This document shows, piece after piece, positions 17,343-25,524 of a stretch of DNA of 64,000 nt. Under the pieces are notes generated by a model. The model saw nothing but the letters and a program-made list of their open reading frames with translations. It was not told where the DNA came from and did not search any database. This stretch comes from Pseudoxanthomonas kaohsiungensis (GTDB taxonomy: Bacteria > Pseudomonadota > Gammaproteobacteria > Xanthomonadales > Xanthomonadaceae), in contig NZ_PDWO01000001.1 in the NCBI RefSeq assembly GCF_010211765.1, positions 62,001 through 126,000 on the forward strand. The letters are read 5' to 3'. How positions within the stretch are numbered: position 1 is the first letter of the stretch; each line of letters opens with the position of its first letter. A program made the translations under genes and the position numbers.

Positions 17343-18452
17343 TCAGCCGCCGCGCCGGTGGAAATACACCTGGCTGGCGGCCCAGCGCAGCGGCGGCGAG
17401 TGCAGCAGCAGGTCGAAGGGCCAGTCGAACTGCAGGTGGTCGTAGGCCCAGCGCAGGGCGCGCTTGAGGCGGAACCTGGGCGCGGCGTCGATGGCGACCC
17501 TTTCGGCCGGCGGACCGCCGTCGCGCAGGCGGCGGGCGATGGCCTCGCCGACCGTCCAGCCGTGGGTCCAGGCCGAATGGATGCCGCCCGCGGTCACCGG
17601 CGATACCACGCCGGCCGCGTCGCCGACCAGGATCGCGCGATCGCTTGCGAGGTCGAACACCGGCCCGCTGCACGGAATCAGTCCGGCCCGCGTGCTGCCG
17701 GGGCGGAGCTGGCGTGGCAGGCCGGCGGCGACCCCGACGCGCAGCAGGAAGCCGTCGATGTCGGGCAGGCGCGCATGGGCCGGGTCGTGGCGCAGCGCCA
17801 GGCCGGCCTGGATGCCGGTCGGGCTCTGGGCGATCCAGCCGATGTAGCCGGGTGCGTAGCGCTTGCTGATGAAGCAGTGCAGGGCGCCGGGATCGGCAAG
17901 CAGCGAGCCGGGGAATTCGTACTCGATGCCATAGAGGAACTGGCGCACCTGGCCCAGGCCGCAGTGCCGCGCCACGCGCGAACGCGCCCCGTCGGCGCCG
18001 ACCAGGTAGCGGGTGGGGCCGACGCCTTCCACCTGCCATCCATCACCCGCCCGCGTGCAGCCGGTGAACGCCTGGCCCAGGCGCAGGTCGACCCCGTTCT
18101 CGCGCATCCGCCCGGCCAGCCAGCGCATGGCGGCGGGCGTGTCGGTGGTGTGGAAGTAGTAGCCGGGCGCGGCCAGCGCCACCTGCTCCAGGCTCGGCGC
18201 GTACAGGCGCACCCGTTCCACGCGCCGCACCAGGACGGCCGGCAGCTGGCCGAGCAGCGTCGCCTCGGCGGCCTCCTTGACGATGATGCCGGTGGTGCGC
18301 AGCTTCGCGCCCGGATCGCGCTTGCGCTCGAGCACGACCACGTGCAGGCCGCGCTGGGCCGCGGCGATGGCGCAGGCGGCGCCGGCGAAACTGGCGCCGA
18401 CCACCACCAGGTCGGGGGCGGAGCGGGTGGCGCGCGGGGGAAAGGCTTCCAT
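17343..18452 (-). CDS. FAD-dependent oxidoreductase of the geranylgeranyl-reductase type
   Basis: A 369-residue flavoprotein. The N-terminal Rossmann motif is VVVGASFAGAACA (GxxxxG variant) ending in LERK; VGADGARS (near residue 155) is the DG motif of PHBH-type enzymes, and AILVGDAAGVVSPVTAGGI (near 280) binds the FAD ribityl chain. The last motif is characteristic of geranylgeranyl-reductase-like enzymes that reduce or oxidise isoprenoid or lipid substrates. Substrate unknown. ATG 18450-18452 chosen as the first start before the FAD motif. Confidence 0.85.
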   Translation of the reverse strand: MEAFPPRATRSAPDLVVVGASFAGAACAIAAAQRGLHVVVLERKRDPGAKLRTTGIIVKEAAEATLLGQLPAVLVRRVERVRLYAPSLEQVALAAPGYYFHTTDTPAAMRWLAGRMRENGVDLRLGQAFTGCTRAGDGWQVEGVGPTRYLVGADGARSRVARHCGLGQVRQFLYGIEYEFPGSLLADPGALHCFISKRYAPGYIGWIAQSPTGIQAGLALRHDPAHARLPDIDGFLLRVGVAAGLPRQLRPGSTRAGLIPCSGPVFDLASDRAILVGDAAGVVSPVTAGGIHSAWTHGWTVGEAIARRLRDGGPPAERVAIDAAPRFRLKRALRWAYDHLQFDWPFDLLLHSPPLRWAASQVYFHRRGG

Positions 18453-18565
18453 GGTCGTTCCGGCAGGGCGGGACCGGGAAGCTACGCGCGGCATGCGGCG
18501 CGTGTGTGGGGCCAGGGTGAAGCGAAGTCGCGCGGCGGCCGTGCGACGCCGCGCGTGCCTGGCTG

Positions 18566-18961
18566 TCAGTCCGGGAACTTCTCGACGTGGACCTCGCCGC
18601 GGCGGCCGTAATAGCTGACGTGCCGCCCGTCGATCCACACCGTGTAGCCGATGCATCCGGCCGCCATCGACAGCCGCTTGAACTGCGGATACATCACCAC
18701 GCCGCGCTGGGAACCGGCGATCGCCGCGCGCAGGGCGGCGATGTCCAGCATCGCCGGGATCGGCATTTCCGGCGTGTCCAGTGCCAGGTCCAGCGGCGCG
18801 CCGTCGCGCGGATAGTAGGTCGTGCGGCCGCTGCGGTAATCGACGGTGTAGGACTCCACCCCCGCGACCACCATCAGGCCGACCACCTGGCTGAACTGCA
18901 GGCGGCCCTCCGACGAACCGGCGGCGGCCTCACGGATCAGGTCGAGGGTCGGGGAGGGCAT
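18566..18961 (-). CDS. DUF1398 family protein
   Basis: A 131-residue protein with the DUF1398 features: VESYTVDYRSGRTTYY near residue 33, MYPQFKRLSMAAGCIGYTVW near residue 93 and a terminal GRHVSYYGRRGEVHVEKFP. The family is found in many bacteria without known function. ATG 18959-18961 has GGAG 6 nt upstream. It stands upstream of the flavoprotein gene on the same strand with a 113-nt gap. Confidence 0.88.
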   Translation of the reverse strand: MPSPTLDLIREAAAGSSEGRLQFSQVVGLMVVAGVESYTVDYRSGRTTYYPRDGAPLDLALDTPEMPIPAMLDIAALRAAIAGSQRGVVMYPQFKRLSMAAGCIGYTVWIDGRHVSYYGRRGEVHVEKFPD

Positions 18962-19199
18962 GCAGGCTCCGGGGTGATGCGCGCGACGACAGGGTAATGC
19001 GAACGGCAGCGGCGGCGACAGCCGGACTGTGCGTGCACGATCGTGAGGAAAATGCATGGGAACGGTTAAGGCCGCTGGATCCGCGCGGAGGGGGGCGGCC
19101 GCAAGCCTGAACCGCTGCCGGATACAGGCGATTCCGGCTCACGCCTCGGCGACCGCACGCATGCCAGCCTGCGCGTACCCCCACTGCCGGCAGAAGGCC

Positions 19200-19733
19200 A
19201 TGAACCTCCTTTCTTCCGTGACCGGCGAGATGTCCGACAGCAAGGTCGCCGCCGTATTCGACGACGAATCCGAAGCGCGTGCCATCGCCCGCCAGGTCCA
19301 GCACATGCTGCAAATGCAACCGGCGCAGGTCCAGGTGGTCACGCCGCACGACGCGCGTCCCGGCCGCAAGCTGGAGCCCGAAGGCCGCGGCATCTTCCGC
19401 ACGATCCTGGTCGCCCATTACCGCCTCGGGCTCGCCGGCCTGGGCCTGGGCGCGCTGCTGTTCGCCTGCCTTTACCTGGCCGGCCTGGAGCCGGTGGTGC
19501 TGTCGCCGCGGCTGGCGGCGGCGCTGATCATCGGCTACGGGGGCGTGTTCGGCCTGATGGCGGGTGGCCTGGTCTCCCTGCGTCCGGACCACACGCCCTA
19601 CGTGGCGAAGGTGCGCACGGCCCTGGACGAGGGACGGTGCGCGATCGTGGTGCATGCCTTCGACGACGGCGAACGCGCTCGTGCGCAGGAGGTGCTGGCG
19701 GCCCATGGCGGCGAGACGATCCGCACCCTCTAG
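19200..19733 (+). CDS. Hypothetical protein with two central membrane helices
   Basis: A 177-residue protein. Residues 15-45 and 140-175 look like one split alpha/beta domain (VAAVFDDESEARAIARQVQ and AIVVHAFDDGERARAQEVL), interrupted by two hydrophobic helices (about 75-97 and 105-127). This layout recalls stress-related inner-membrane proteins that alter a glycine-zipper membrane segment, but I do not assign a family. AGAAGG precedes ATG 19200; an in-frame ATG at 19230 is less well served. Confidence 0.65.
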   Translation: MNLLSSVTGEMSDSKVAAVFDDESEARAIARQVQHMLQMQPAQVQVVTPHDARPGRKLEPEGRGIFRTILVAHYRLGLAGLGLGALLFACLYLAGLEPVVLSPRLAAALIIGYGGVFGLMAGGLVSLRPDHTPYVAKVRTALDEGRCAIVVHAFDDGERARAQEVLAAHGGETIRTL

Positions 19734-19930
19734 CGGGTTGTGCGAGCACGGGGGTCGTGCGAGGCCGCCCAACGCGGTTGACCCCCGAATCGGAATCCGT
19801 GCCGCGGCCGGGAATCGCTCCGGCCAACAGCCCGCTGCCAGCGCCGGCCGGCGCATTGCCCCAGAGTCCTACAGCCAGTCGAAGGTCGTCCGGATAGGCT
19901 GCCGTCCGTCACTTCAATGGGGGGTACGGC

Positions 19931-20443
19931 ATGGGCAAGGCGCGCGCAGGCGGGAAGGGTGCGGGATGGTTGTTGCTGGGGTTGCTGGGGTTGCTGGTTG
20001 CGCTGCCGCTGGCGGCCGCCGAGCCCGCGGAGCAGGATGGCAAGCCGACCAAGGAGATGCTGGCGGAGTTCCGCAACGAGCTGCAGTCGGTGGAAACCGA
20101 GATCGTCTCCAAGTCGGTGTCGCTGTCCACCGAGGAGGCCACGCGGTTCTGGCCGGTATTCAAGCGCTTCCAGGCCGAGCAGGCGGCGGTGATCGACGCG
20201 CAGGTGGCGGCGGTGCGCGAGTACGCGGACGACTACGCGGCGATGACCGACCAGGACTCGCTGGAGTACGTGCAGGCGCTGCTGGATCGCGACCAGCGCA
20301 TCCATGACCTGCGCGAGAAGTACCTGCGCGAATACGCCAAGGTGATCGATCCGGGACAGGCCGCGCGCGTGATCCAGATCAGCCGGCGGCTGGGGCTTGC
20401 CAGCCAGGCGCGCCTGGCCAACGCGATACCGCTCGTGAACTGA
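19931..20443 (+). CDS. Periplasmic helical protein, Spy/CpxP-like in outline
   Basis: A 170-residue protein with a signal peptide (LLLGLLGLLVALPLAAAEP) and a mature part that is almost wholly helical and charged. SLSTEEATRFWPVFKRF near residue 67 resembles the LTxxQ-type start of Spy/CpxP helices; the rest (DRDQRIHDLREKYLREY) continues the helical pattern. A chaperone or envelope-stress role is possible but unproved. ATG 19931 is the only start before the signal peptide. Confidence 0.65.
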   Translation: MGKARAGGKGAGWLLLGLLGLLVALPLAAAEPAEQDGKPTKEMLAEFRNELQSVETEIVSKSVSLSTEEATRFWPVFKRFQAEQAAVIDAQVAAVREYADDYAAMTDQDSLEYVQALLDRDQRIHDLREKYLREYAKVIDPGQAARVIQISRRLGLASQARLANAIPLVN

Positions 20444-20675
20444 AGCGGTCGCGTCCGGCGGCGCGGAACGGGTTCGAGCCGTCGCCAGGAGCCGGCATCC
20501 CGGGCTCCCTGTCGAATCCGCGCCGTCGCCGCGGCGGCACCCGCGCGAGCGCTGCGTTCCTGCAGCCATCGCACGTCGGGGACCGGCGCGCCCGTTTCCG
20601 CTCGCGCCGGCGCAGGCGGCGGCCGGCGATGTTTTGGTAACCTTCGCAGCCCCTGCATCGCCTGGAAAACCGCCG

Positions 20676-21581
20676 GTGTCCCTACTGACCGGGTTGCGTC
20701 TCGCGTCGATCCTGTTGCTGGTCGTGGTCAATACCCTGGTCCATGCCTTGCCGCTGCTGCTGGTGGGCCTGTTCAAGGCGGCGCTGCCGCTGGCCGCCGT
20801 GCGGCGCGCCTGCAATCCGCTGCTGACCGGCCTCGCCGAAAGCTGGATCGCGGTCAACAGCGCGATGATCGACCGCTTCACTTCGGCACGGTTCGACGTC
20901 GAAGGCTTCAGCGACCTGCAGCGCTACGGCCATTACCTGGTTCTGGCCAACCACCAGAGCTGGGTCGACATCCTGGTGCTGCAGAAGGTGTTCAACCGGC
21001 GCATCCCGCTGCTGCGCTTCTTCCTCAAGCGTTCGCTGTTCTGGGTGCCGGTGCTTGGGCTGGCGTGGTGGGCACTGGATTTCCCGTTCATGGGCCGCTA
21101 CAACCGCCGCCAGATCGCGCGCAACCCGGAGCTGGGCCGGCGCGACATCGAGGCCACGCGCCGGGCCTGCGCCAAGTTCCGCGACATCCCGGTGGCGGTG
21201 ATGAACTTCGTCGAGGGCACCCGCTTCACTCCGGCCAAGCATGCCGGCCAGGCTTCACCGTACCGGCACCTGCTCAAGCCCAAGTCCGGCGGCGTGGCCT
21301 TCGTGCTCGATGCGATGGGCGACGGGCTGCACGCGATCCTGGACGTCACCATCGCCTATCCGGCGGGCCGGCCGTCGATGCTCGACCTGATGGCCGATCG
21401 CGTGCCCGCCATCCGCATCCGCGTGCGCAAGCGGGACATTCCCGCCGAGCTTGCCAGCGGGCACTACCAGGACGACCGCGCCTTCCGCGCCCGCTTCCAG
21501 CAGTGGATGAACGGGCTATGGGAGCAGAAGGACGCCGACCTCGACGCCATGCTCGAGTCCCCGGCCGGACGGGCGGACTGA
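20676..21581 (+). CDS. Membrane 1-acylglycerol-3-phosphate acyltransferase-like protein (YihG type)
   Basis: A protein of about 301 residues with an N-terminal membrane helix and the PlsC signature: NHQSWVD holding the HX4D pair (His93, Asp98), then FMGRYNRR and VEGTR near residue 168. These enzymes acylate lysophosphatidic acid or related lysophospholipids; the length and N-terminal helices match the YihG/LCLAT1-like branch. GTG 20676 is the most likely start; TTG 20634 would add 14 residues and no start has a strong ribosome-binding site. Confidence 0.82.
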   Translation: MSLLTGLRLASILLLVVVNTLVHALPLLLVGLFKAALPLAAVRRACNPLLTGLAESWIAVNSAMIDRFTSARFDVEGFSDLQRYGHYLVLANHQSWVDILVLQKVFNRRIPLLRFFLKRSLFWVPVLGLAWWALDFPFMGRYNRRQIARNPELGRRDIEATRRACAKFRDIPVAVMNFVEGTRFTPAKHAGQASPYRHLLKPKSGGVAFVLDAMGDGLHAILDVTIAYPAGRPSMLDLMADRVPAIRIRVRKRDIPAELASGHYQDDRAFRARFQQWMNGLWEQKDADLDAMLESPAGRAD

Positions 21582-21710
21582 GCGGCGTCGAAGTCGCGCG
21601 AGCGCCGTTCGCCGGGGCCTGGTCCGTGGGCTGGCGGCCGGCGCGGGGCGGGACTACGATCCCGGCCATCGCCGCGCCGTGCGGCATGGCAGGCCGTCGG
21701 GAGGCAGCGC

Positions 21711-22193
21711 ATGAAGTGGCTATCGGTTCCTTTCCTGCTGGCCTGGCTGGCAGCACCGGCTGGATTCGCGGCCGAACCCGCGGCAGCGCCGGCCTATGAC
21801 GAGGCCCTGGCCCGGCGCGTGGGCGCCGACGAGCACGGGATGCGGCCATACGTGCTGGTGATCCTGAAGACCGGCCCGAAGCGCATGCCCGATGGCGCGG
21901 CGCGCGATGCGATGTTCGCCGGCCACTTCGCCAACATGGAACGCCTGGCCGGCGAGGGCAAGCTGGCGCTGGCCGGTCCCTTCATGAAGGACCCCGATGG
22001 CTGGCGCGGACTGTTCGTGTTCGCGGTCGACGATATCGAGCAGGCCCGCGCGCTCACCGCGACCGATCCGGTCATCGCCAACGGCGAGATGGTGGCCGAG
22101 TACCACCGCTGGTATGGCAGCGCGGCGAACATGCTGCTGCCGGAACTGCACAAGCAGCTGGTCAAGCCGGCGGCCGCGACCGCCGCGCCCTGA
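21711..22193 (+). CDS. Exported YciI-family protein
   Basis: A 160-residue protein with a signal peptide (residues 1-20) followed by a YciI-like ferredoxin fold: MRPYVLVILKTGP, AGHFANMERLAGEGKLALAGPF and GLFVFAVDDIEQARAL with DPVIANGEM. The His and Asp of YciI enzymes (AGHFANM, TDP) are present. YciI proteins are mostly cytosolic and of uncertain function; an exported form is less common. GGGAGG precedes ATG 21711. Confidence 0.83.
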   Translation: MKWLSVPFLLAWLAAPAGFAAEPAAAPAYDEALARRVGADEHGMRPYVLVILKTGPKRMPDGAARDAMFAGHFANMERLAGEGKLALAGPFMKDPDGWRGLFVFAVDDIEQARALTATDPVIANGEMVAEYHRWYGSAANMLLPELHKQLVKPAAATAAP

Positions 22194-22209
22194 GGCCGGG
22201 CGCGCCTAG

Positions 22210-22518
22210 CGGCGCCGGGCCAGCCAGGCATCGAGCGCGTTCGCGAACGCCTGCCGGTCGCGATCGGCGGTGGGCTTCCTGTCGATCGCCGCCGGGGTGC
22301 ACGAGGCCTACATGCACAAGAAGGCCGACCGCGAGATGGTGCGCCAGTACCGGTTCATGCAGCGCATCTTCGCCTCGGCGCGGCGCTTGCTTGCCGATGC
22401 ACCGGGCTTGGAGGAGAAGCGGCGGATCCTGGTCGCGCTGGGCGAGGCGGCGCTGACCGAGCACGCCGAGTGGAGCCTGATGCACCGCGCTCGCCCGTTG
22501 CCGACGTCGCGGATCTGA
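22210..22518 (+). pseudogene. Remnant of a membrane-associated protein abutting a second gene remnant on the opposite strand
   Basis: From about 22270 to TGA 22516-22518 a plus-strand frame reads GVHEAYMHKKADREMVRQY and then EHAEWSLMHRARPL at its end. This looks like the cytosolic C-terminus of a larger two-membrane-helix protein whose N-terminal part is gone; upstream in frame there is only 60 nt before a stop. On the minus strand, 22206 to about 22284 reads as the end of another protein (ADRDRQAFANALDAWLARRR, stop). The two overlapping tails suggest a deletion junction between convergent genes. The identities are not established. Confidence 0.5.
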
Positions 22519-22533
22519 CCCGGCCGCGGCCGG

Positions 22534-22737
22534 TCACTTGCCGGGCTTTTTCTCGACTTCCTCGATGCGGGTGAGCACGCGCGTGTTGCCCAGCACTTCG
22601 ATACGGCCACCGGCCTTGCGGAAGGCCTCCAGGTCGCCGGAGATCCGCTCGCTGGTCAGGCTGCCACCGCCCTTGCCGCCATCACTGGCGGGCCTGCGGT
22701 CGGAGGAGGGAGGGCTCGGGGGTTTGCGGGTGGCCAT
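22534..22737 (-). CDS. Small hypothetical protein
   Basis: A 67-residue basic protein: an unstructured Pro/Ser-rich start (TRKPPSPPSSDRRPASDGGKGGG) and a short folded end (ERISGDLEAFRKAGGRIEVLG, TRVLTRIEEVEKKPGK). The LEAFRKAGGRIEVLGNT block looks conserved in type but I do not recognise a family. ATG 22735-22737 has a distant GGAG. Divergent from the M14 peptidase gene; the 284-nt gap 22738-23021 holds presumably both promoters and nothing else I can see. Confidence 0.5.
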   Translation of the reverse strand: MATRKPPSPPSSDRRPASDGGKGGGSLTSERISGDLEAFRKAGGRIEVLGNTRVLTRIEEVEKKPGK

Positions 22738-23021
22738 GCAGGGCGGAGCTCCAGTGCGGGAGGGTGGAACGGTGAGGCCGGTGACGGCCCGCGCGGTCGC
22801 GGACGGCAATGGCGGCGGAGGCGTCCGGAAGGTCCGGGCGGAGGGGACGAGGATGGCGGGTCGGCGGCCCGTGGGCCGCGGCGGCACGCGCCTCTGCGAG
22901 CCTTGCGCCCGATCGTACTCCATTGGCGTGAAGCGGGCCGGAATGGCCCTGCCGCCGCGGGCCTCCGGCCGGGGGCGGGGCGCTGCTAGAGTGATGGCCC
23001 TACTGCAGACCCGGTGTTTTT

Positions 23022-23942
23022 ATGACGCCCCAGCGCTTCCATCCGATCGGAACCCCCGGCCAGCCTTGGGGGGAGGCGGAGCGCAGCCTGTGGCGTTCGC
23101 GCCAGCGTCGCCAGCGCAGTTACGCCAGCGACGTGCTCGAAGCGGTCGCGCACCTGCATGCGCACTGGGACGTGCAGCCCTATGGCGAGCTGGACTATGC
23201 CCCGGATTTCTATCCCCTGGTCGCCCTGCACAGCGCCGACTGGAGCCATGACCGGCCGATCGCCCTGGTGACCGGGGGCGTGCACGGCTACGAGACCAGC
23301 GGCGTGCACGGCGCGCTGCGTTTCGCCGCCGAGCACGGCAGCGCCTACGAGGGCCGCATCAACGTGCTGGTGGTGCCCTGCGTGAGCCCGTGGGGCTACG
23401 AGCACGTGCAGCGCTGGAATCCGGCCGCGGTCGACCCGAACCGGTCCTTCAGCGCGCACGGCAAGGCGCTGGAGTCGATCGCGCTGATGCGGCTGCTGGC
23501 GCCTATGCAGGGCCGCTTCCTGGTGCACATCGACCTGCACGAGACCACCGATACCGACGAGAGCGAGTTCCGCCCGGCCCTGGCCGCGCGCGATGGCAAG
23601 CCATTCGAGCCGGAAGGCGTTCCCGACGGGTTCTACCTGGTCGGCGATTCGGAGAATCCGCAACCGGCGTTCCAGCAGGCGGTCATCGCCGCGGTCGAGC
23701 GGGTCACGCATATCGCGCCGGCCGACGCCGACGGGAAGATGATCGGCTCGCCGGTGGTGGCTCACGGGGTGATCAACTACCCGGTCAAGTCGCTGGGCCT
23801 GTGCGCCGGCGCCACCGATGCGCGTTACGCGACCACGACCGAGGTCTATCCGGACAGCCCGCAGGCCACCCCGGAACAGTGCAATGCCGCGCAGGTGGCC
23901 GCCGTGCGCGCGGCCATCGACTACGCGCTCGCCCACGGCTGA
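23022..23942 (+). CDS. M14-family zinc carboxypeptidase-like protein
   Basis: A 306-residue protein without signal peptide. The zinc ligands are visible as HGYE (His88, Glu91) and HIDLHE (His169 or His173), and a terminal glutamate is offered by ATTTEVYPD. This is the M14 (succinylglutamate desuccinylase/aspartoacylase or peptidase) fold. Bacterial members with a VTGGVHGYETSG block are usually annotated as M14 metallocarboxypeptidases. Substrate unknown. ATG 23022 has a poor ribosome-binding site (T-rich upstream). Confidence 0.82.
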   Translation: MTPQRFHPIGTPGQPWGEAERSLWRSRQRRQRSYASDVLEAVAHLHAHWDVQPYGELDYAPDFYPLVALHSADWSHDRPIALVTGGVHGYETSGVHGALRFAAEHGSAYEGRINVLVVPCVSPWGYEHVQRWNPAAVDPNRSFSAHGKALESIALMRLLAPMQGRFLVHIDLHETTDTDESEFRPALAARDGKPFEPEGVPDGFYLVGDSENPQPAFQQAVIAAVERVTHIAPADADGKMIGSPVVAHGVINYPVKSLGLCAGATDARYATTTEVYPDSPQATPEQCNAAQVAAVRAAIDYALAHG

Positions 23943-24032
23943 CCGTCGCGCGCGCCGGCACGGCCGCGTGCCGGCACGGCGGTTGCTACCATCGCGCCTG
24001 GCGCAGGGTCACGCAGTGAGTGCAGGGGACGG

Positions 24033-24980
24033 ATGTCGACATTGGCCTGGATCGGATTGCCGGTAATCGCGCTCGCGGCGGGTGGCTGGTGGTGGCGTTC
24101 CCGCCGCACCGGCGCCGCACCGGCGCCGATGGCACCGCGCGTTGAATCGGCTGCCCAGGCCGGTGCCGAAGCATTCGCAAGTGATGGCGGATGGGCCCTG
24201 GCCCTGGTCGAGCTGGCGGGCATCGGCGGGGATGCCGCCACCGCCGATGCGCGCGCCTGCGCGGGCGCCACGCAGGTCCTGTCGCGCTTCGCCTCCGAAC
24301 CGCAACGGCTGCCGCGGCGACCGCAGCTGCTTCCGCAGCTGCTGGGCATGCTCAACGACGACGCTTCCTCGGCGCGCGACATCGCCGTGCTGATCGCGCG
24401 CGATCCGGCGCTGGCGGCGAACCTGCTGAAACTGGCCAACAGTCCCTTGTACAGGCTCCAGTCCACGCCGGTGGAAGGGCTGGAGCGGGCCGTGTCCCTG
24501 CTCGGCACCGAGGGCGTGCGGCGGATGCTGGCGGTGGCGCTGATGCAGCCGGTGATGCGCACCGAGGGCGGGGTGCTGGGCGAACTGCCCGCCCGGCTCT
24601 GGGAACACACCCAGCATGCGTCCGCATGGGTGGTGGAGGCGGCGCGTCGGGAAGGCGTCGATGCCTTCGGCGCCCAGCTGCCGGTCCTGCTGCAGGGATT
24701 GGGCGCGATCGTGGTCGTGCAGGCCCTGCGCGACGAATGCTTACGTGCGGGCCAGCCAGCGCCACCCGCGGTTGCGATCGCCAGCCTCCTGCAGCACTGG
24801 TCACCGCGGATCGGCCGCCTGGTGGCGCAGGAGTGGCAACTGGCGCCCGCGCTGCTGGCCGCGCTGGAGGGACAGGCCAGCGCGGTGCCGCACGAACGCG
24901 GTTCCCTGGCCGGCCTGCTCGCGCAGGCGAGCGTCGAAGCGGTGGCGCGGATGCGCGACGGGGCGGCCGCCCGGGACTGA
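24033..24980 (+). CDS. Membrane-anchored HDOD-domain protein
   Basis: A 315-residue protein with one N-terminal membrane helix (about residues 4-22) and an HDOD domain from about residue 90: LLGMLNDDASSARDIAVLIARDPALAANLLKLANSP, then the VSLLGTEGVRRMLAVAL helix pair. HDOD domains resemble HD phosphodiesterases but lack the metal residues and act in signalling. The rest (200-315) is helical. No partner domain such as EAL is attached. ATG 24033. Confidence 0.85.
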   Translation: MSTLAWIGLPVIALAAGGWWWRSRRTGAAPAPMAPRVESAAQAGAEAFASDGGWALALVELAGIGGDAATADARACAGATQVLSRFASEPQRLPRRPQLLPQLLGMLNDDASSARDIAVLIARDPALAANLLKLANSPLYRLQSTPVEGLERAVSLLGTEGVRRMLAVALMQPVMRTEGGVLGELPARLWEHTQHASAWVVEAARREGVDAFGAQLPVLLQGLGAIVVVQALRDECLRAGQPAPPAVAIASLLQHWSPRIGRLVAQEWQLAPALLAALEGQASAVPHERGSLAGLLAQASVEAVARMRDGAAARD

Positions 24981-25033
24981 GGCGCCTGGATCGCGTTCCA
25001 GGCCGATCGCTCCGGGACCATGACTTTTGACCT

Positions 25034-25061
25034 AGACAAAAATGTCTAGACAAGTTTGTCT
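25034..25061. promoter_or_regulatory. Two adjacent AGACA-N4-TGTCT palindromes upstream of the BlaI-type gene
   Basis: AGACA-AAAA-TGTCT (25034-25047) is directly followed by AGACA-AGTT-TGTCT (25048-25061). Two contiguous 14-bp dyads with identical arms, 44 nt before the repressor start, are what is expected for autoregulation by a BlaI/MecI-type winged-helix dimer. The TTGACC at 25027-25032 may be the -35 box they cover. Confidence 0.75.
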
Positions 25062-25104
25062 GGAGGGTGCACGATGCGGCCGTCGCCATCGTGGAAGCCC
25101 GCCG

Positions 25105-25524
25105 ATGTCCCGTTCGAACACGCGTCCACCCAAGCCCACCGCCGCCGAGCTCGACCTGCTGCGGGCGATCTGGCGGCTGGGGCCGTCCACTGCGCGCGAA
25201 GTCCACCAGGCGCTGCAGGCCGACCGGCCGGACATGCAGCCGGCCACGGTCCTGCGCCTGCTGCAGGTGATGCACGGCAAGGGCCTGGTGGTGCGCGACG
25301 AGAGCCAGCGCTCGCACGTCTATGCGGCCGCGCATGCGCAGGACGCGTTGCAGACCAACCTGCTGGGCGAGCTGATCCAGAAGGTGTTCGCCGGCTCGGG
25401 CAAGGCCCTGGTCCTGGCCGCGCTGGACGGGCATGTCAGCGAACGCGAACGCGCCGAGATCCGCCGCCTGCTCGAGCAGGGCCAGGACGATTCCGCCGGC
25501 CGGGGAGGGAAGGACCATGCATGA
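25105..25524 (+). CDS. BlaI/MecI/CopY-family transcriptional repressor
   Basis: A 139-residue protein: winged helix at residues 12-75 (TAAELDLLRAIWRLGPSTARE, then QPATVLRLLQVMHGKGLVVR) and a helical dimerisation tail (LLGELIQKVFAGSGKALVLAAL, SERERAEIRRLLEQ). Cleavage of such repressors by the partner M56 protease relieves repression in the BlaR/BlaI paradigm. ATG 25105 with GGAAG at 8 nt is preferred; an in-frame ATG at 25042 lies inside the operator. The stop codon overlaps the start of the M56 gene by 8 nt. Confidence 0.9.
   Translation: MSRSNTRPPKPTAAELDLLRAIWRLGPSTAREVHQALQADRPDMQPATVLRLLQVMHGKGLVVRDESQRSHVYAAAHAQDALQTNLLGELIQKVFAGSGKALVLAALDGHVSERERAEIRRLLEQGQDDSAGRGGKDHA

Noticed and set aside
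15247-18039. A 930-codon minus-strand frame across the DUF885 gene
   Set aside because: Antisense to a gene with a good family match; composition is typical of a GC shadow frame and there is no start signal.
22270-22518. Part of a SMODS/SLOG-type defence system with a two-membrane-helix effector
   Set aside because: Only a C-terminal tail remains, without membrane helices, and no nucleotide cyclase or sensor gene is adjacent. The resemblance is too weak.
25042-25104. Alternative upstream start for the BlaI-type repressor
   Set aside because: The ATG at 25042 lies inside the operator palindrome and the added residues do not resemble the family; ATG 25105 has a ribosome-binding site.
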